This document shows, piece after piece, positions 24,108-31,143 of a stretch of 34,773 nt of DNA (position 1 is its first letter; every line of letters begins with the position of its first letter). The translations under genes and the position numbers were made by a program. The DNA lies in the NCBI GenBank assembly GCA_964466315.1, contig CAYXNS010000029.1, positions 1 through 34,773 on the forward strand. Reading direction: 5' to 3'. The notes below the pieces were generated by a model. It ran no database searches, was not told the origin of the DNA, and saw only the letters and a list, made by a program, of their open reading frames with translations. The DNA is from SMWC01 sp964466315. GTDB lineage: Bacteria; Pseudomonadota; Gammaproteobacteria; Steroidobacterales; Rariloculaceae.

Positions 24108-26396
24108 TTGAGCAGAGTGAAGTCCACCAGCACGGCCCAGCCCTTCTTCGTCCCACGCATCCGGGGACTCCGGGAGTCGGCGCTCTGGCTCTGCGTAGGG
24201 CTCGCCGTCATCTTCTTCCTTGCCCTTGCGAGTTATCACGCGACCGATCCGGCATTCAGCGTTTCCGGCAACGTCCAATCGGTTCAGAACCGCATGGGTC
24301 CGGCGGGCGCATGGTTTGCGGATATCGCTTATCTCCTGTTTGGCCGGCCGGCCTATCTGTTTCCGGCCCTGGTGCTGCTGATCGGCATCTGGGCTTTCAG
24401 AGGCGAGCGTGAACGTGTGAGTTATTCCGCTCTGCTGTGGCGGAGTACGGGAGCGATCCTGACGCTCGCCGCGAGTTGCGGTCTCGCGACGCTGCATTTC
24501 GTGGCTGCCGATCTGCGTGAAACTGCAGGGGGCATCCTGGGCCAACTGGTCGGCGCTGGCACGGAGCAGGTCCTCGGGCTTCTCGGGGCGACCGTATTGT
24601 TGTTGGTTGCCTGGCTCGCGGCGGCTTCTCTTGCTACGGGCGTTTCATGGCTGGCCGTAATGGATAAGATCGGACGGGGCGTACTCGTGACGGTTGGCGC
24701 CGCCGAGATAGCCGTGGGCCGAGTCCAGATCTGGCTCGAAGGCCGCCGTGCGAAGCAGCATCGTCAGGAACTCGTATCGAAGAGCCGGTCGAAAGCCAAA
24801 CCCGAGGCGCCGAGAATCGAACCTTCTTTCGAGCCGGTCGAGCGCAGTGCACGCCTCGAGCGCGAGCGCCAGGTGCCCTTATTCGAGCCACCGACATCTT
24901 CGGAGCTTCCGGCGCTCGCATTGCTCGACGATCCGCCGCCGCGGGAAGGCGGTTACTCGCAGGAAGCGTTAGAGGCGATGTCGCGACTCGTCGAGCTGAA
25001 GCTCGCCGACTTCAGCGTCGAAGCGGAAGTTGTCTCCGTTCATCCGGGCCCCGTCGTTACGCGCTTCGAGTTGAAACCCGCGGCAGGCGTCAAGGTCAAC
25101 CAGATTACGAATTTGTCCAAGGATCTGGCGCGTTCGTTATCCACGGTCAGTGTGCGAGTCGTGGAGATCATTCCCGGTAAGCCGTATGTCGGTCTCGAAA
25201 TTCCCAACGAGGTTCGTGAACTCGTGGCGCTCGGGGAGATCGTCAAGTCGCGGGTCTACGATGACCTGAACTCCCCGTTGACCCTCGCGCTGGGAAAAGA
25301 CATCGGTGGGCAGCCCGTGGTGGCCGATCTCGCGAAGATGCCCCACCTGCTCATCGCCGGTACGACAGGCTCGGGCAAGTCCGTCGCGCTAAACGCGATG
25401 GTCCTGAGTCTCCTCTACAAGGCTTCGCCAGAACACGTCCGCGTTATCATGATCGACCCGAAGATGTTGGAGCTCTCGGTCTACGAGGGCATCCCGCATC
25501 TCTTGGCCCCCGTCGTCACGAACATGAAGGAGGCCGCGAACGCGCTGCGCTGGTGTGTCGCGGAGATGGAGCGCCGCTATGCCTTGATGGCAGCTCTAGG
25601 CGTCCGGCACCTGTCCACTTACAACCGCAAGGTTAACGAGGCGCTCGACAAAGGGAAGCCCATAGCGGATCCCAGGTTTACGGCCCCTGAGGGTAGTGAT
25701 GAGGCGCCTTCACCGTTACAACCCCTACCGTTCGTCGTGGTAGTCATCGACGAGCTGGCAGACATGATGATGATGGTCGGCAAGAAGGTCGAGGAACTCA
25801 TCGCGAGACTCGCCCAGAAAGCCCGAGCGTCGGGCATTCATATGATTATCGCGACTCAGCGGCCTTCGGTGGATGTCATTACCGGGCTCATCAAGGCCAA
25901 TATTCCGGCACGGATCGCGTTCCAGGTGTCGGCAAGAGTCGATTCGCGAACGATTCTCGATCAGATTGGCGCAGAACAACTGCTTGGTCACGGCGACATG
26001 CTCTTTCTGCCGCCGGGTACCTCGACTCCGGTTCGGATTCACGGCGCATTCGTCTCCGACAACGAGGTTCATTCCGTCGTTAGAGATCTCCGCGGTACCG
26101 GGGCGCCTACGTTCATCGATGAGATTCTGACCGGACCCAGCGGCGAGGTTCCGGGAATCGACGGCACCTCGTCGCGGGAGTTGGACGGCGAACAGGATCC
26201 GCTTTACGATCAGGCAGTAGGGATCGTGACGCAGACCCGCAAAGCGTCGATATCCAGTGTCCAACGCCGCTTGAAGGTCGGTTACAACCGCGCGGCTCGG
26301 ATGGTGGAGACCATGGAGGAGGCTGGCATCGTTGGAAGCTTGCAAGCAAACGGATCCAGGGAAGTTCTCGCGCCACCGCCGCCCGGCGACGATTAG
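24108..26396 (+). CDS. ftsK: DNA translocase FtsK
   Basis: The protein is 762 aa from a TTG at 24108, or 759 aa from a GTG at 24117; neither has a strong ribosome binding site. Four membrane helices lie in residues 25-195, followed by a short linker (200-290), far shorter than the one in E. coli, the alpha/beta motor with Walker A AGTTGSGKSVALN (about 417-429) and Walker B VVVIDELADMM (about 543-553), and the gamma winged helix (about 695-750, SISSVQRRLKVGYNRAARMVE) that reads KOPS sequences. FtsK pumps chromosome dimers to dif at the septum and activates XerCD. TATAAT at 24070-24075 is a candidate -10 box. ftsK-lolA-serS order supports the call. Confidence 0.96.
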   Translation: MSRVKSTSTAQPFFVPRIRGLRESALWLCVGLAVIFFLALASYHATDPAFSVSGNVQSVQNRMGPAGAWFADIAYLLFGRPAYLFPALVLLIGIWAFRGERERVSYSALLWRSTGAILTLAASCGLATLHFVAADLRETAGGILGQLVGAGTEQVLGLLGATVLLLVAWLAAASLATGVSWLAVMDKIGRGVLVTVGAAEIAVGRVQIWLEGRRAKQHRQELVSKSRSKAKPEAPRIEPSFEPVERSARLERERQVPLFEPPTSSELPALALLDDPPPREGGYSQEALEAMSRLVELKLADFSVEAEVVSVHPGPVVTRFELKPAAGVKVNQITNLSKDLARSLSTVSVRVVEIIPGKPYVGLEIPNEVRELVALGEIVKSRVYDDLNSPLTLALGKDIGGQPVVADLAKMPHLLIAGTTGSGKSVALNAMVLSLLYKASPEHVRVIMIDPKMLELSVYEGIPHLLAPVVTNMKEAANALRWCVAEMERRYALMAALGVRHLSTYNRKVNEALDKGKPIADPRFTAPEGSDEAPSPLQPLPFVVVVIDELADMMMMVGKKVEELIARLAQKARASGIHMIIATQRPSVDVITGLIKANIPARIAFQVSARVDSRTILDQIGAEQLLGHGDMLFLPPGTSTPVRIHGAFVSDNEVHSVVRDLRGTGAPTFIDEILTGPSGEVPGIDGTSSRELDGEQDPLYDQAVGIVTQTRKASISSVQRRLKVGYNRAARMVETMEEAGIVGSLQANGSREVLAPPPPGDD

Positions 26397-27045
26397 AATC
26401 CAGTACGTCATTTATCTTCTTGCAGCAGTGATACTCGCTTGTCAGGCGGCACTGCCTCAGACCATCGCGCAAGCTGAGGGCCTCTCGGGTGAAGAGCAGC
26501 TACAGAGATTTCTCGACGACGCTTCGACCCTGCAGGCCGAGTTTCATCAAGAACTGTTCGGTTCGGACGAGCAACTGATCGAGATTGCGACAGGGACCTT
26601 GTCGCTGCAACGCCCGAACCGATTTCTTTGGCGATACCGGGATCCAATAGAACAGATCGTGCTCGCGGACGGCGAGAATCTCTGGATCTATGATCTCGAA
26701 CTGGCCCAGGCGACCGTTACACCGCTCGATGATGTGATCGAGGCTACGCCGGCAATGTTGCTAAGCGGCGACCAAGCTGTCCGGAACGCCTTCGATATGG
26801 TCGAGGTCTTTTCTGAAGCGGGCCTGAGCTGGGTGCATCTAGCGCCGAATGTTCCGGGATCGGATTTTCGTACGATCCTCGTCGGGTTTCGGGATGGCGA
26901 TCTCGCTCGTCTGGAGTTGTTGGATGGACTGGATCAAATTACGCGCATCGATTTCTCAGAAGTTGTTGTTAATCAAGAACTTGAGTCTGATTTCTTTTCT
27001 TTCGATCCGCCCCCCGGCGTTGACGTGATCGGCGAACCCAGGTGA
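26332..27045 (+). CDS. lolA: Outer membrane lipoprotein carrier LolA
   Basis: The mature part (EQLQRFLDDASTLQAEFHQEL, QRPNRFLWRYRDPIEQ, ILVADGENLWIYD-type core ending PPPGVDVIGEP) is LolA, the periplasmic chaperone that carries lipoproteins from LolCDE to LolB. There is no ATG or GTG ahead of the signal peptide. The best start is TTG at 26332, nine bases after GGAGGAGG (26315-26322), giving a 237-aa precursor with a basic n-region (KFSRHRRPATIR) and the hydrophobic YVIYLLAAVILACQAAL. This puts 65 bases of lolA inside ftsK. An ATT at 26392, touching the ftsK stop, is the alternative. The purine-rich stretch is also conserved ftsK coding sequence, so its use as a binding site is an inference. 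Confidence 0.88.
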   Translation: MEACKQTDPGKFSRHRRPATIRIQYVIYLLAAVILACQAALPQTIAQAEGLSGEEQLQRFLDDASTLQAEFHQELFGSDEQLIEIATGTLSLQRPNRFLWRYRDPIEQIVLADGENLWIYDLELAQATVTPLDDVIEATPAMLLSGDQAVRNAFDMVEVFSEAGLSWVHLAPNVPGSDFRTILVGFRDGDLARLELLDGLDQITRIDFSEVVVNQELESDFFSFDPPPGVDVIGEPR

Positions 27046-27443
27046 TGCGCGTCTTGCTGCCTCTGAAGTTTTCCCGGCTCTGGATTGGCTTTGGCTGGGT
27101 ATTGGTCGCCAGCGTTATCCTATCGAGCATTTTTCCGGGCCATCTGTTCACAGCAATTAACGTTGCTGGGGCTGATAAGGTCGCGCATGCGATGGCCTAT
27201 TGCGTGCTGATGATCTGGTTCTCCGGACTCTACGCGCGACGGTACCACGCGGTCGTCGCTCTAGCTCTGACCGTCCTCGGGGCTGTGCTCGAATTGATTC
27301 AATGGCGATTGCCGTACCGTTTATTCGATCCCGCTGATCTACTTGCTAATGCAGCGGGCGTCGTCATCGGTCTCGGTCTTTCCGTCTGGCTGCTCGCCGG
27401 CTGGTGCCAGCGTATAGAGAGTCGATTGGGGTACCATGACTAG
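27045..27443 (+). CDS. VanZ-like small membrane protein
   Basis: The roughly 132-aa protein has about four membrane segments and the VanZ-family pattern: a first helix ending in FPG, the AGADKVAHAMAYCVLMIWF segment, ALTVLGAVLELIQWRLPYRLFDPADLLANAAGVVIG. VanZ proteins are small membrane proteins, one of which gives low teicoplanin resistance; most have no known role. The ATG at 27045 overlaps the lolA stop by one base; a GTG one codon earlier is also possible. It occupies the place where rarA normally lies between lolA and serS. Confidence 0.85.
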   Translation: MRVLLPLKFSRLWIGFGWVLVASVILSSIFPGHLFTAINVAGADKVAHAMAYCVLMIWFSGLYARRYHAVVALALTVLGAVLELIQWRLPYRLFDPADLLANAAGVVIGLGLSVWLLAGWCQRIESRLGYHD

Positions 27444-27445
27444 TC

Positions 27446-28729
27446 ATGTTGGATCCTAAACTTCTACGCAATGACCTGGATGGCGTCGCGAGAAACCTTA
27501 CGCGGCGTGGTTTCATTTTAGATAGGGAGCATTATCTAGAACTCGAGTCCAGCCGCAAGGAATTGCAGGTCGAGGTCGAAGCGCTTCGCCAGGAACGAAA
27601 CGATCATTCCAAGGCAATCGGAAAGGCGAAAGCGGCCGGCGACGATATTGAGCCTCTGAAACTCGAGGTCAACGAACTCGCAGCTCAGCTGACGGCATCC
27701 GAATCGCGTTTGCAGACGGTGCAGTCTGGCTTGGAGACTATGTTGGCGGAGCTGCCCAATCTGCTGCACGAGTCGGTTCCCGACGGAGCGGACGAGACCT
27801 GTAACCAGCAGCTTCGCCACTGGGGTGAGCGGCCGAAGTTCGACTTCGATCCCAAGGATCATGTATCACTTGGAGAGGACCTCGGGCTCATCGACTTCGA
27901 AGCGGCAGCAAAGCTTTCAGGAAGCCGCTTCGTCGTGCTGCGTGATGAACTCGCAAGACTGCAGCGTGCACTGATTCAATTCATGTTGGATGTACACATC
28001 AACGAACATGGCTACCACGAGATGTATGTCCCTTATCTCGTAAATCCGGAATCTCTATTCGGCACGGGGCAGCTCCCCAAGTTCGATGCCGACCTATTTC
28101 ATCTCGATGGCGAGAGCGAGCTGAGGCTCATTCCCACGGCGGAAGTGCCGCTGACAAATCTCATACGCGACATGATTATCGAAACGGATGAGTTGCCATT
28201 GCGACTCGCTGCTCATACGCCATGTTTTCGGTCCGAGGCAGGCTCCTACGGCAAAGACACCCGGGGCATGATCCGCCAGCACCAGTTCGAGAAGGTCGAA
28301 CTCGTCCATGTTGTGCGTCCCGAGGATTCCTACGTGGCGCTCGAGGATCTAGTCTCGCACGCCGAGGTCATCCTGCAACGACTCGGGCTTGCCTATCGAG
28401 TCGTGATGCTCTGCGGTGGCGATACGGGTTTCGGCGCTGCAAAAACCTACGACCTGGAGGTCTGGTTGCCGGGTCAAAATCGTTATCGCGAGATTTCCTC
28501 CTGCAGTAACTGCGAGGCTTTCCAGGCCCGGCGTATGCATGCGCGTTGGCGAAATCCGGATACCAACAAACCGGAACCGGTCCATACACTGAACGGCTCC
28601 GGTGTCGCCGCAGGCCGCACGGTGATTGCGGTTCTCGAGAACTATCAGCGCGAGGACGGTTCCGTGTCGATTCCAGAAGTTCTGCAGCCGTACATGGGCG
28701 GCACTAACGAGATAACGCGCCGCCGATAA
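27446..28729 (+). CDS. serS: Seryl-tRNA synthetase
   Basis: The 427-aa class II enzyme has the N-terminal long coiled-coil arm that contacts the tRNA-Ser variable arm (residues 30-105) and the three class II motifs: motif 1 around the LNxHYxEMYVPYLVNPESL-like stretch, motif 2 FRSEAGSYGKDTRGMIRQHQ, and motif 3 GSGVAAGRTVIAVLENYQ. TAEVPLTN is the serine/ATP-pocket signature. It follows the vanZ-like gene by two bases and ends in the repeat-type terminator at 28728. Confidence 0.97.
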   Translation: MLDPKLLRNDLDGVARNLTRRGFILDREHYLELESSRKELQVEVEALRQERNDHSKAIGKAKAAGDDIEPLKLEVNELAAQLTASESRLQTVQSGLETMLAELPNLLHESVPDGADETCNQQLRHWGERPKFDFDPKDHVSLGEDLGLIDFEAAAKLSGSRFVVLRDELARLQRALIQFMLDVHINEHGYHEMYVPYLVNPESLFGTGQLPKFDADLFHLDGESELRLIPTAEVPLTNLIRDMIIETDELPLRLAAHTPCFRSEAGSYGKDTRGMIRQHQFEKVELVHVVRPEDSYVALEDLVSHAEVILQRLGLAYRVVMLCGGDTGFGAAKTYDLEVWLPGQNRYREISSCSNCEAFQARRMHARWRNPDTNKPEPVHTLNGSGVAAGRTVIAVLENYQREDGSVSIPEVLQPYMGGTNEITRRR

Positions 28730-28760
28730 AAAAGGGATCTGGCCCCTTTCCCCCTTTTTT
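28728..28760 (+). repeat. Partial copy of the GGGGCCAGATCCC repeat, acting as serS terminator
   Basis: Nineteen bases at 28728-28746 (AAAAAAGGGATCTGGCCCC) are identical to 13183-13201 of the large hairpin. Here the second arm is missing, but AAAAAAGGG (28728-28736) pairs with CCCTTTTTT (28752-28760), making a nine-bp stem with a U-rich end. It starts on the serS stop codon and ends where the convergent DUF1080 gene stops. Confidence 0.75.
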
Positions 28761-29342
28761 CTACAGCTCCTGAATCTGAATATTTCGGAATCTGATGATA
28801 CCGCTGCCGTATTGCAGTGCGAACGGACCCTCGGCATACGTTGAATCTTCGATGTCGACCGTGACCGCGCCGTTCAATTCGATCAGAAGCCTTGAACCCT
28901 GTGCCATAATCTCATAGGTATTCCACTGATCGGCAGCATCGATAACGCTGGCTGGTACCGCGAAGTTGACGATACCTCCTGTACGGTACGTCTGGTCCGG
29001 CCGCTTGTCGAAAATATTGACTTCGTAGGAGTTAGCGGCACCCACGTCGGCCGGATCCGAACAACGAATGAAGATGCCACTGTTAGCGTCCGGATCGGTC
29101 CAGAACTCAAGCGTCAGCTGGAAGTCGCCGTAGGATTCGTTACTGACTAGAAACCCACCTTCGCCTTCGCCCTCGACGACGTCGCCGACGATCGTCCAGT
29201 TTGCGTCGCCAATACTGGTCCATTGATCGAGATCACTGCCGTCGAACAGCGTGGTCCAATCGTCTTGAGCGTTTGCCACGACCGAGCCCAGTGCGATGAC
29301 GAGCAGACAGAGTGCCACCATGGCGTCGAGTGAACGTCTCAT
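28761..29342 (-). CDS. Secreted DUF1080 (3-keto-disaccharide hydrolase-like) protein
   Basis: The 193-aa product has a signal peptide (MRRSLDAMVALCLLVIALGS, cleavage likely after ANA) and one DUF1080 domain: WTTLFDGSDLDQW, WTIVGDVVEGEGEGGFL, FQLTLEFWTDPDANSGIFIRC, YEVNIFD, NTYEIMAQGSRLLIELNG and a closing GIIRFRNIQIQEL. The domain is a concanavalin-like jelly roll; some members hydrolyse 3-keto-glycosides, many are only carbohydrate-binding or unknown. GGGGAG is well placed before the ATG at 29342. It stands alone, ending at the repeat behind serS. Enzyme activity is not established by the sequence. Confidence 0.88.
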   Translation of the reverse strand: MRRSLDAMVALCLLVIALGSVVANAQDDWTTLFDGSDLDQWTSIGDANWTIVGDVVEGEGEGGFLVSNESYGDFQLTLEFWTDPDANSGIFIRCSDPADVGAANSYEVNIFDKRPDQTYRTGGIVNFAVPASVIDAADQWNTYEIMAQGSRLLIELNGAVTVDIEDSTYAEGPFALQYGSGIIRFRNIQIQEL

Positions 29343-29444
29343 AGATTACTCCCCGTTTTTCTTGTTATGGATCAGGAGCCCCAGTCATACCCCGGCCAGC
29401 ACAACGGGTGAAGGCCACGGCGCCGTGCGCGTCGGCACAGAGCC

Positions 29445-29630
29445 TTGGCCTTCGAGTACCGGAGTCGCGCTATCGGCGTTGGCGAAGATAATTCGGAGAA
29501 TACAGAAGTGCCAGATTTTCCAGTAGAAGGTGTAAATTTTAAAGACATATCACCGCTATTAGCTGATTCAAATATATTTAAAACCATAGTTCTTATAAAC
29601 TATAATTGCCAAACACACGTCTGTAGATAG
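29445..29630 (+). pseudogene. Fragment of an adenine phosphoribosyltransferase-like gene
   Basis: A 61-codon frame contains, from about 29508 to 29585, VPDFPVEGVNFKDISPLLAD followed by SNIFKT, which matches the N-terminus of adenine phosphoribosyltransferases (PDFPxxGxxFKDIxPLL). The similarity stops there; the PRPP-binding EARGF and late motifs are absent and the frame ends after about 15 unrelated residues. Bases 29490-29600 are clearly AT-rich compared with the flanks, suggesting an acquired and decayed piece. It could be a tiny expressed protein, but no ribosome binding site is evident. Confidence 0.6.
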
Positions 29631-29929
29631 AGCGAGAGTTTTCGTGAGGAGCATTGTCTTTATCTGCCTGTAGATTCGTGCTGCGCGGAACTCCAAATTA
29701 TTTTTTTAACCAGACTTTCGGATGGGCGGTATGTGTCCGTGAGTGAACGGCGCGCCAATTTAACATCATGTCATGAACACTTGACATAAGCGAATACGGT
29801 CCTTTCTCCTATGTGACATGATTGTTGATCGTGCGCGTCTCAGTCGCCTTTGTGAAACTCATCACAGACGAGTCGGTGTAATCACGCGAGGATGGCGCTC
29901 GAGGATGGATCCTCGCGTTAGGTTGTTCT
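29631..29929. other. Spacer without a recognised gene
   Basis: No protein-like frame is seen. TTGACA at 29781-29786 would be a good -35 box but no -10 box sits 16-18 bases after it. A hairpin with 8-bp stem (CGCGAGGA at 29885-29892, TCCTCGCG at 29910-29917) lies 12 bases before the ATG of the pseudopilin-like gene and could affect its translation. Confidence 0.5.
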
Positions 29930-30445
29930 ATGGGTGTAAATGGATTTATGAGGCGAAGCGAGTGGACGGGTGCAAGCCGTTGCCGCGGATTCGCAATCGC
30001 GAGATTGATGGTTACGATCGTGATAGTTGCGATTGTTAGCACGGTAGCGCTACCGATCTCGCGAGATCATCTCGATACAACGCATACTGCACAGGTAATC
30101 GCTGACATCGGCGCGATCGAAATCGCCATCAGCCGATTCAAGGCGCAGAATCACGGCGAATTGCCGGATAGCCTTGCCGACTTGAGAGTTGAGCAATGGC
30201 TTGATTCGTGGGGAAACGCTTACCAGTACAGAAATCTCGAAGCCGACTCGAGATTGGGCCGGGGTCGTGATGACTTCGATTCGAATCCCCTGAATCGGGA
30301 CTACGATCTCTACAGCATGGGCAAGGATGGCCGGAGCGGTGATTCGCTGGTGAGCCCGGTCGCGAGGGACGATGTCATCCGCGGGTTAAGCGGGAGTTTC
30401 TACGGCAGCGTGTCTGATTATCCTGGAGCTTCCGGTCAGCAATAG
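29930..30445 (+). CDS. Orphan GspG-like type II pseudopilin with Arg at +5
   Basis: From the ATG at 29930 the product is 171 aa (165 aa from ATG 29948). A basic leader (RCRG) precedes the prepilin peptidase site G|FAIARLMVTIVIVAIVSTVA, then the GspG-type helix and a globular end with DSWGNAYQYRN, RDYDLYSMGKDGRSGD and YGSVSDY, matching the major pseudopilin GspG and its calcium-binding end. Residue +5 is Arg (AGA) where GspG has the nearly invariant Glu used for methylation and assembly; only GspK-type tip proteins usually lack it. It lies over 11 kb from the gspC-D-E-F operon and on the other strand, with no other pseudopilin gene beside it. It may be a specialised minor pseudopilin or a decaying copy. 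Confidence 0.78.
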   Translation: MGVNGFMRRSEWTGASRCRGFAIARLMVTIVIVAIVSTVALPISRDHLDTTHTAQVIADIGAIEIAISRFKAQNHGELPDSLADLRVEQWLDSWGNAYQYRNLEADSRLGRGRDDFDSNPLNRDYDLYSMGKDGRSGDSLVSPVARDDVIRGLSGSFYGSVSDYPGASGQQ

Positions 30446-30470
30446 ACTCCGGCAAAGCCGCCGAACACCC

Positions 30471-30656
30471 CTAATCCAGATATGCCGCCCACTGCCCAGC
30501 AACAGCCATCGCCATGAACGCTGCGAAGCAGAGAAATAGCAGGGCTCGGATTCGCTGCGAAGAGTCTGAGGTGAATATTCCGGGCAGCTGACTGATAAGA
30601 CCAATAACGCTCAACACGGTGAGTAAGGTGAGGAGTATCAGTATCGCCAGGGTCAC
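30471..30656 (-). CDS. Small two-helix membrane protein, copy A of a tandem pair
   Basis: I do not recognise the family. The 61-aa frame starts with GTG at 30656 and has two hydrophobic segments (about residues 3-23 and 37-54) separated by QLPGIFTSDSSQR, ending WAAYLD. It is 32 of 61 residues identical to copy B with no gaps, and the differences keep hydrophobicity, which indicates selection on the protein. The start GTG overlaps the TGA of a conserved mini-ORF (30691-30653) in the GTGA manner, suggesting coupled translation. Its position between the pseudopilin-like gene (convergent) and copy B gives no functional clue. Confidence 0.62.
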   Translation of the reverse strand: MTLAILILLTLLTVLSVIGLISQLPGIFTSDSSQRIRALLFLCFAAFMAMAVAGQWAAYLD

Positions 30657-30691
30657 TGAGCTGGCCTCATACGATTCGCCAGTTGCTGCAT
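30653..30691 (-). CDS. Mini-ORF upstream of copy A (12 aa)
   Basis: The frame encodes MQQLANRMRPAQ and its TGA overlaps the GTG of copy A. The first eight residues match the corresponding frame of copy B except for one change (Q2 to E). It may be a leader peptide coupling translation, or simply a conserved leader; the 23-base DNA identity alone cannot decide. Confidence 0.3.
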   Translation of the reverse strand: MQQLANRMRPAQ

Positions 30692-30736
30692 CGTAGCAGG
30701 GGAAATTTCGCTCTCACGGCCGTGCTCATGACATCT

Positions 30737-30922
30737 CTATTCCAGATAGTCGACCCACCGGCTAGTAACGGCGATCGCCATGAACGCCCCGAAGAAGAAA
30801 AATAACAGGGCTCGGACTACTCGCGGAAAACCTACAGAGAACATTCCCGGCAGCTGAAGGATAAACCCAATAAAGCACAATGCGGTAACTAAGGTGAGGA
30901 ATAGTAATATCGTCAGAGCCAC
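30737..30922 (-). CDS. Small two-helix membrane protein, copy B of a tandem pair
   Basis: An unrecognised 61-aa membrane protein with GTG start at 30922, two hydrophobic segments (about 3-27 and 37-53), a central QLPGMFSVGFPRVVRALLF and the end WVDYLE. Conserved with copy A are QLPG, F, RALLF, AFMA, AV, W and YL. An in-frame TAG immediately precedes the GTG, so the start is well constrained. The mini-ORF MEQLANRMW (30957-30928) ends five bases before it. TATAAT at 30993-30988 on this strand is a candidate -10 box. It follows tRNA-Val on the same strand. Confidence 0.62.
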   Translation of the reverse strand: MALTILLFLTLVTALCFIGFILQLPGMFSVGFPRVVRALLFFFFGAFMAIAVTSRWVDYLE

Positions 30923-30927
30923 CTAGC

Positions 30928-30957
30928 TTACCACATGCGATTCGCCAGTTGCTCCAT
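30928..30957 (-). CDS. Mini-ORF upstream of copy B (9 aa)
   Basis: The frame encodes MEQLANRMW and stops five bases before the copy B start. It is the counterpart of the mini-ORF of copy A; 22 of 23 bases are identical between the two leaders in this stretch. Confidence 0.28.
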   Translation of the reverse strand: MEQLANRMW

Positions 30958-31057
30958 CGTGAACTGCGTCGAGTAAAGCCATAGCTCATTATAAGCGTAC
31001 CGCGCCCTACGTGCATTTCGCCTGTCAGACATCGTGCTTAACCGGCCAACAGGGGGT

Positions 31058-31132
31058 TGGTGGGCGATGCTGGGTTTGAACCAGCGACCTCTCCCGTGTG
31101 AGGGGAGCGCTCTCCCGCTGAGCTAATCGCCC
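31058..31132 (-). tRNA. tRNA-Val (anticodon CAC)
   Basis: On the minus strand the gene starts GGGCGATTAGCTCAGCGGGA and ends ATCGCCC-A-CCA. The acceptor stem GGGCGAT/ATCGCCC is perfect, the anticodon arm is CTCCC-CTCACAC-GGGAG with anticodon CAC (reads GUG, Val), and GGTTCAAACC forms the T arm region. The 3' CCA is encoded. It begins 11 bases after the stop of the Lrp-type regulator gene on the same strand. Confidence 0.95.
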
Positions 31133-31143
31133 ATTGCTCCACA

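Larger units (their letters stand above)
30471..30960 (-). repeat. Tandem duplication of a 224-base unit
   Basis: Units 30471-30694 and 30737-30960 align over their whole 224 bases without a net gap (offset 266). Each holds the mini-ORF leader and one 61-aa membrane frame. The leaders are almost identical (30672-30694 and 30938-30960 differ at one base) while the coding parts have diverged to about half identical residues. Confidence 0.75.

Noticed and set aside
29445..29630. A complete small functional protein
   Set aside because: Only the first part matches phosphoribosyltransferases, and no catalytic motif or ribosome binding site is present.
31058..31132. tRNA-Val as an integration site for a mobile island
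   Set aside because: No integrase gene and no repeated tRNA 3' end was seen in the flanks, although the region next to it is accessory in character.
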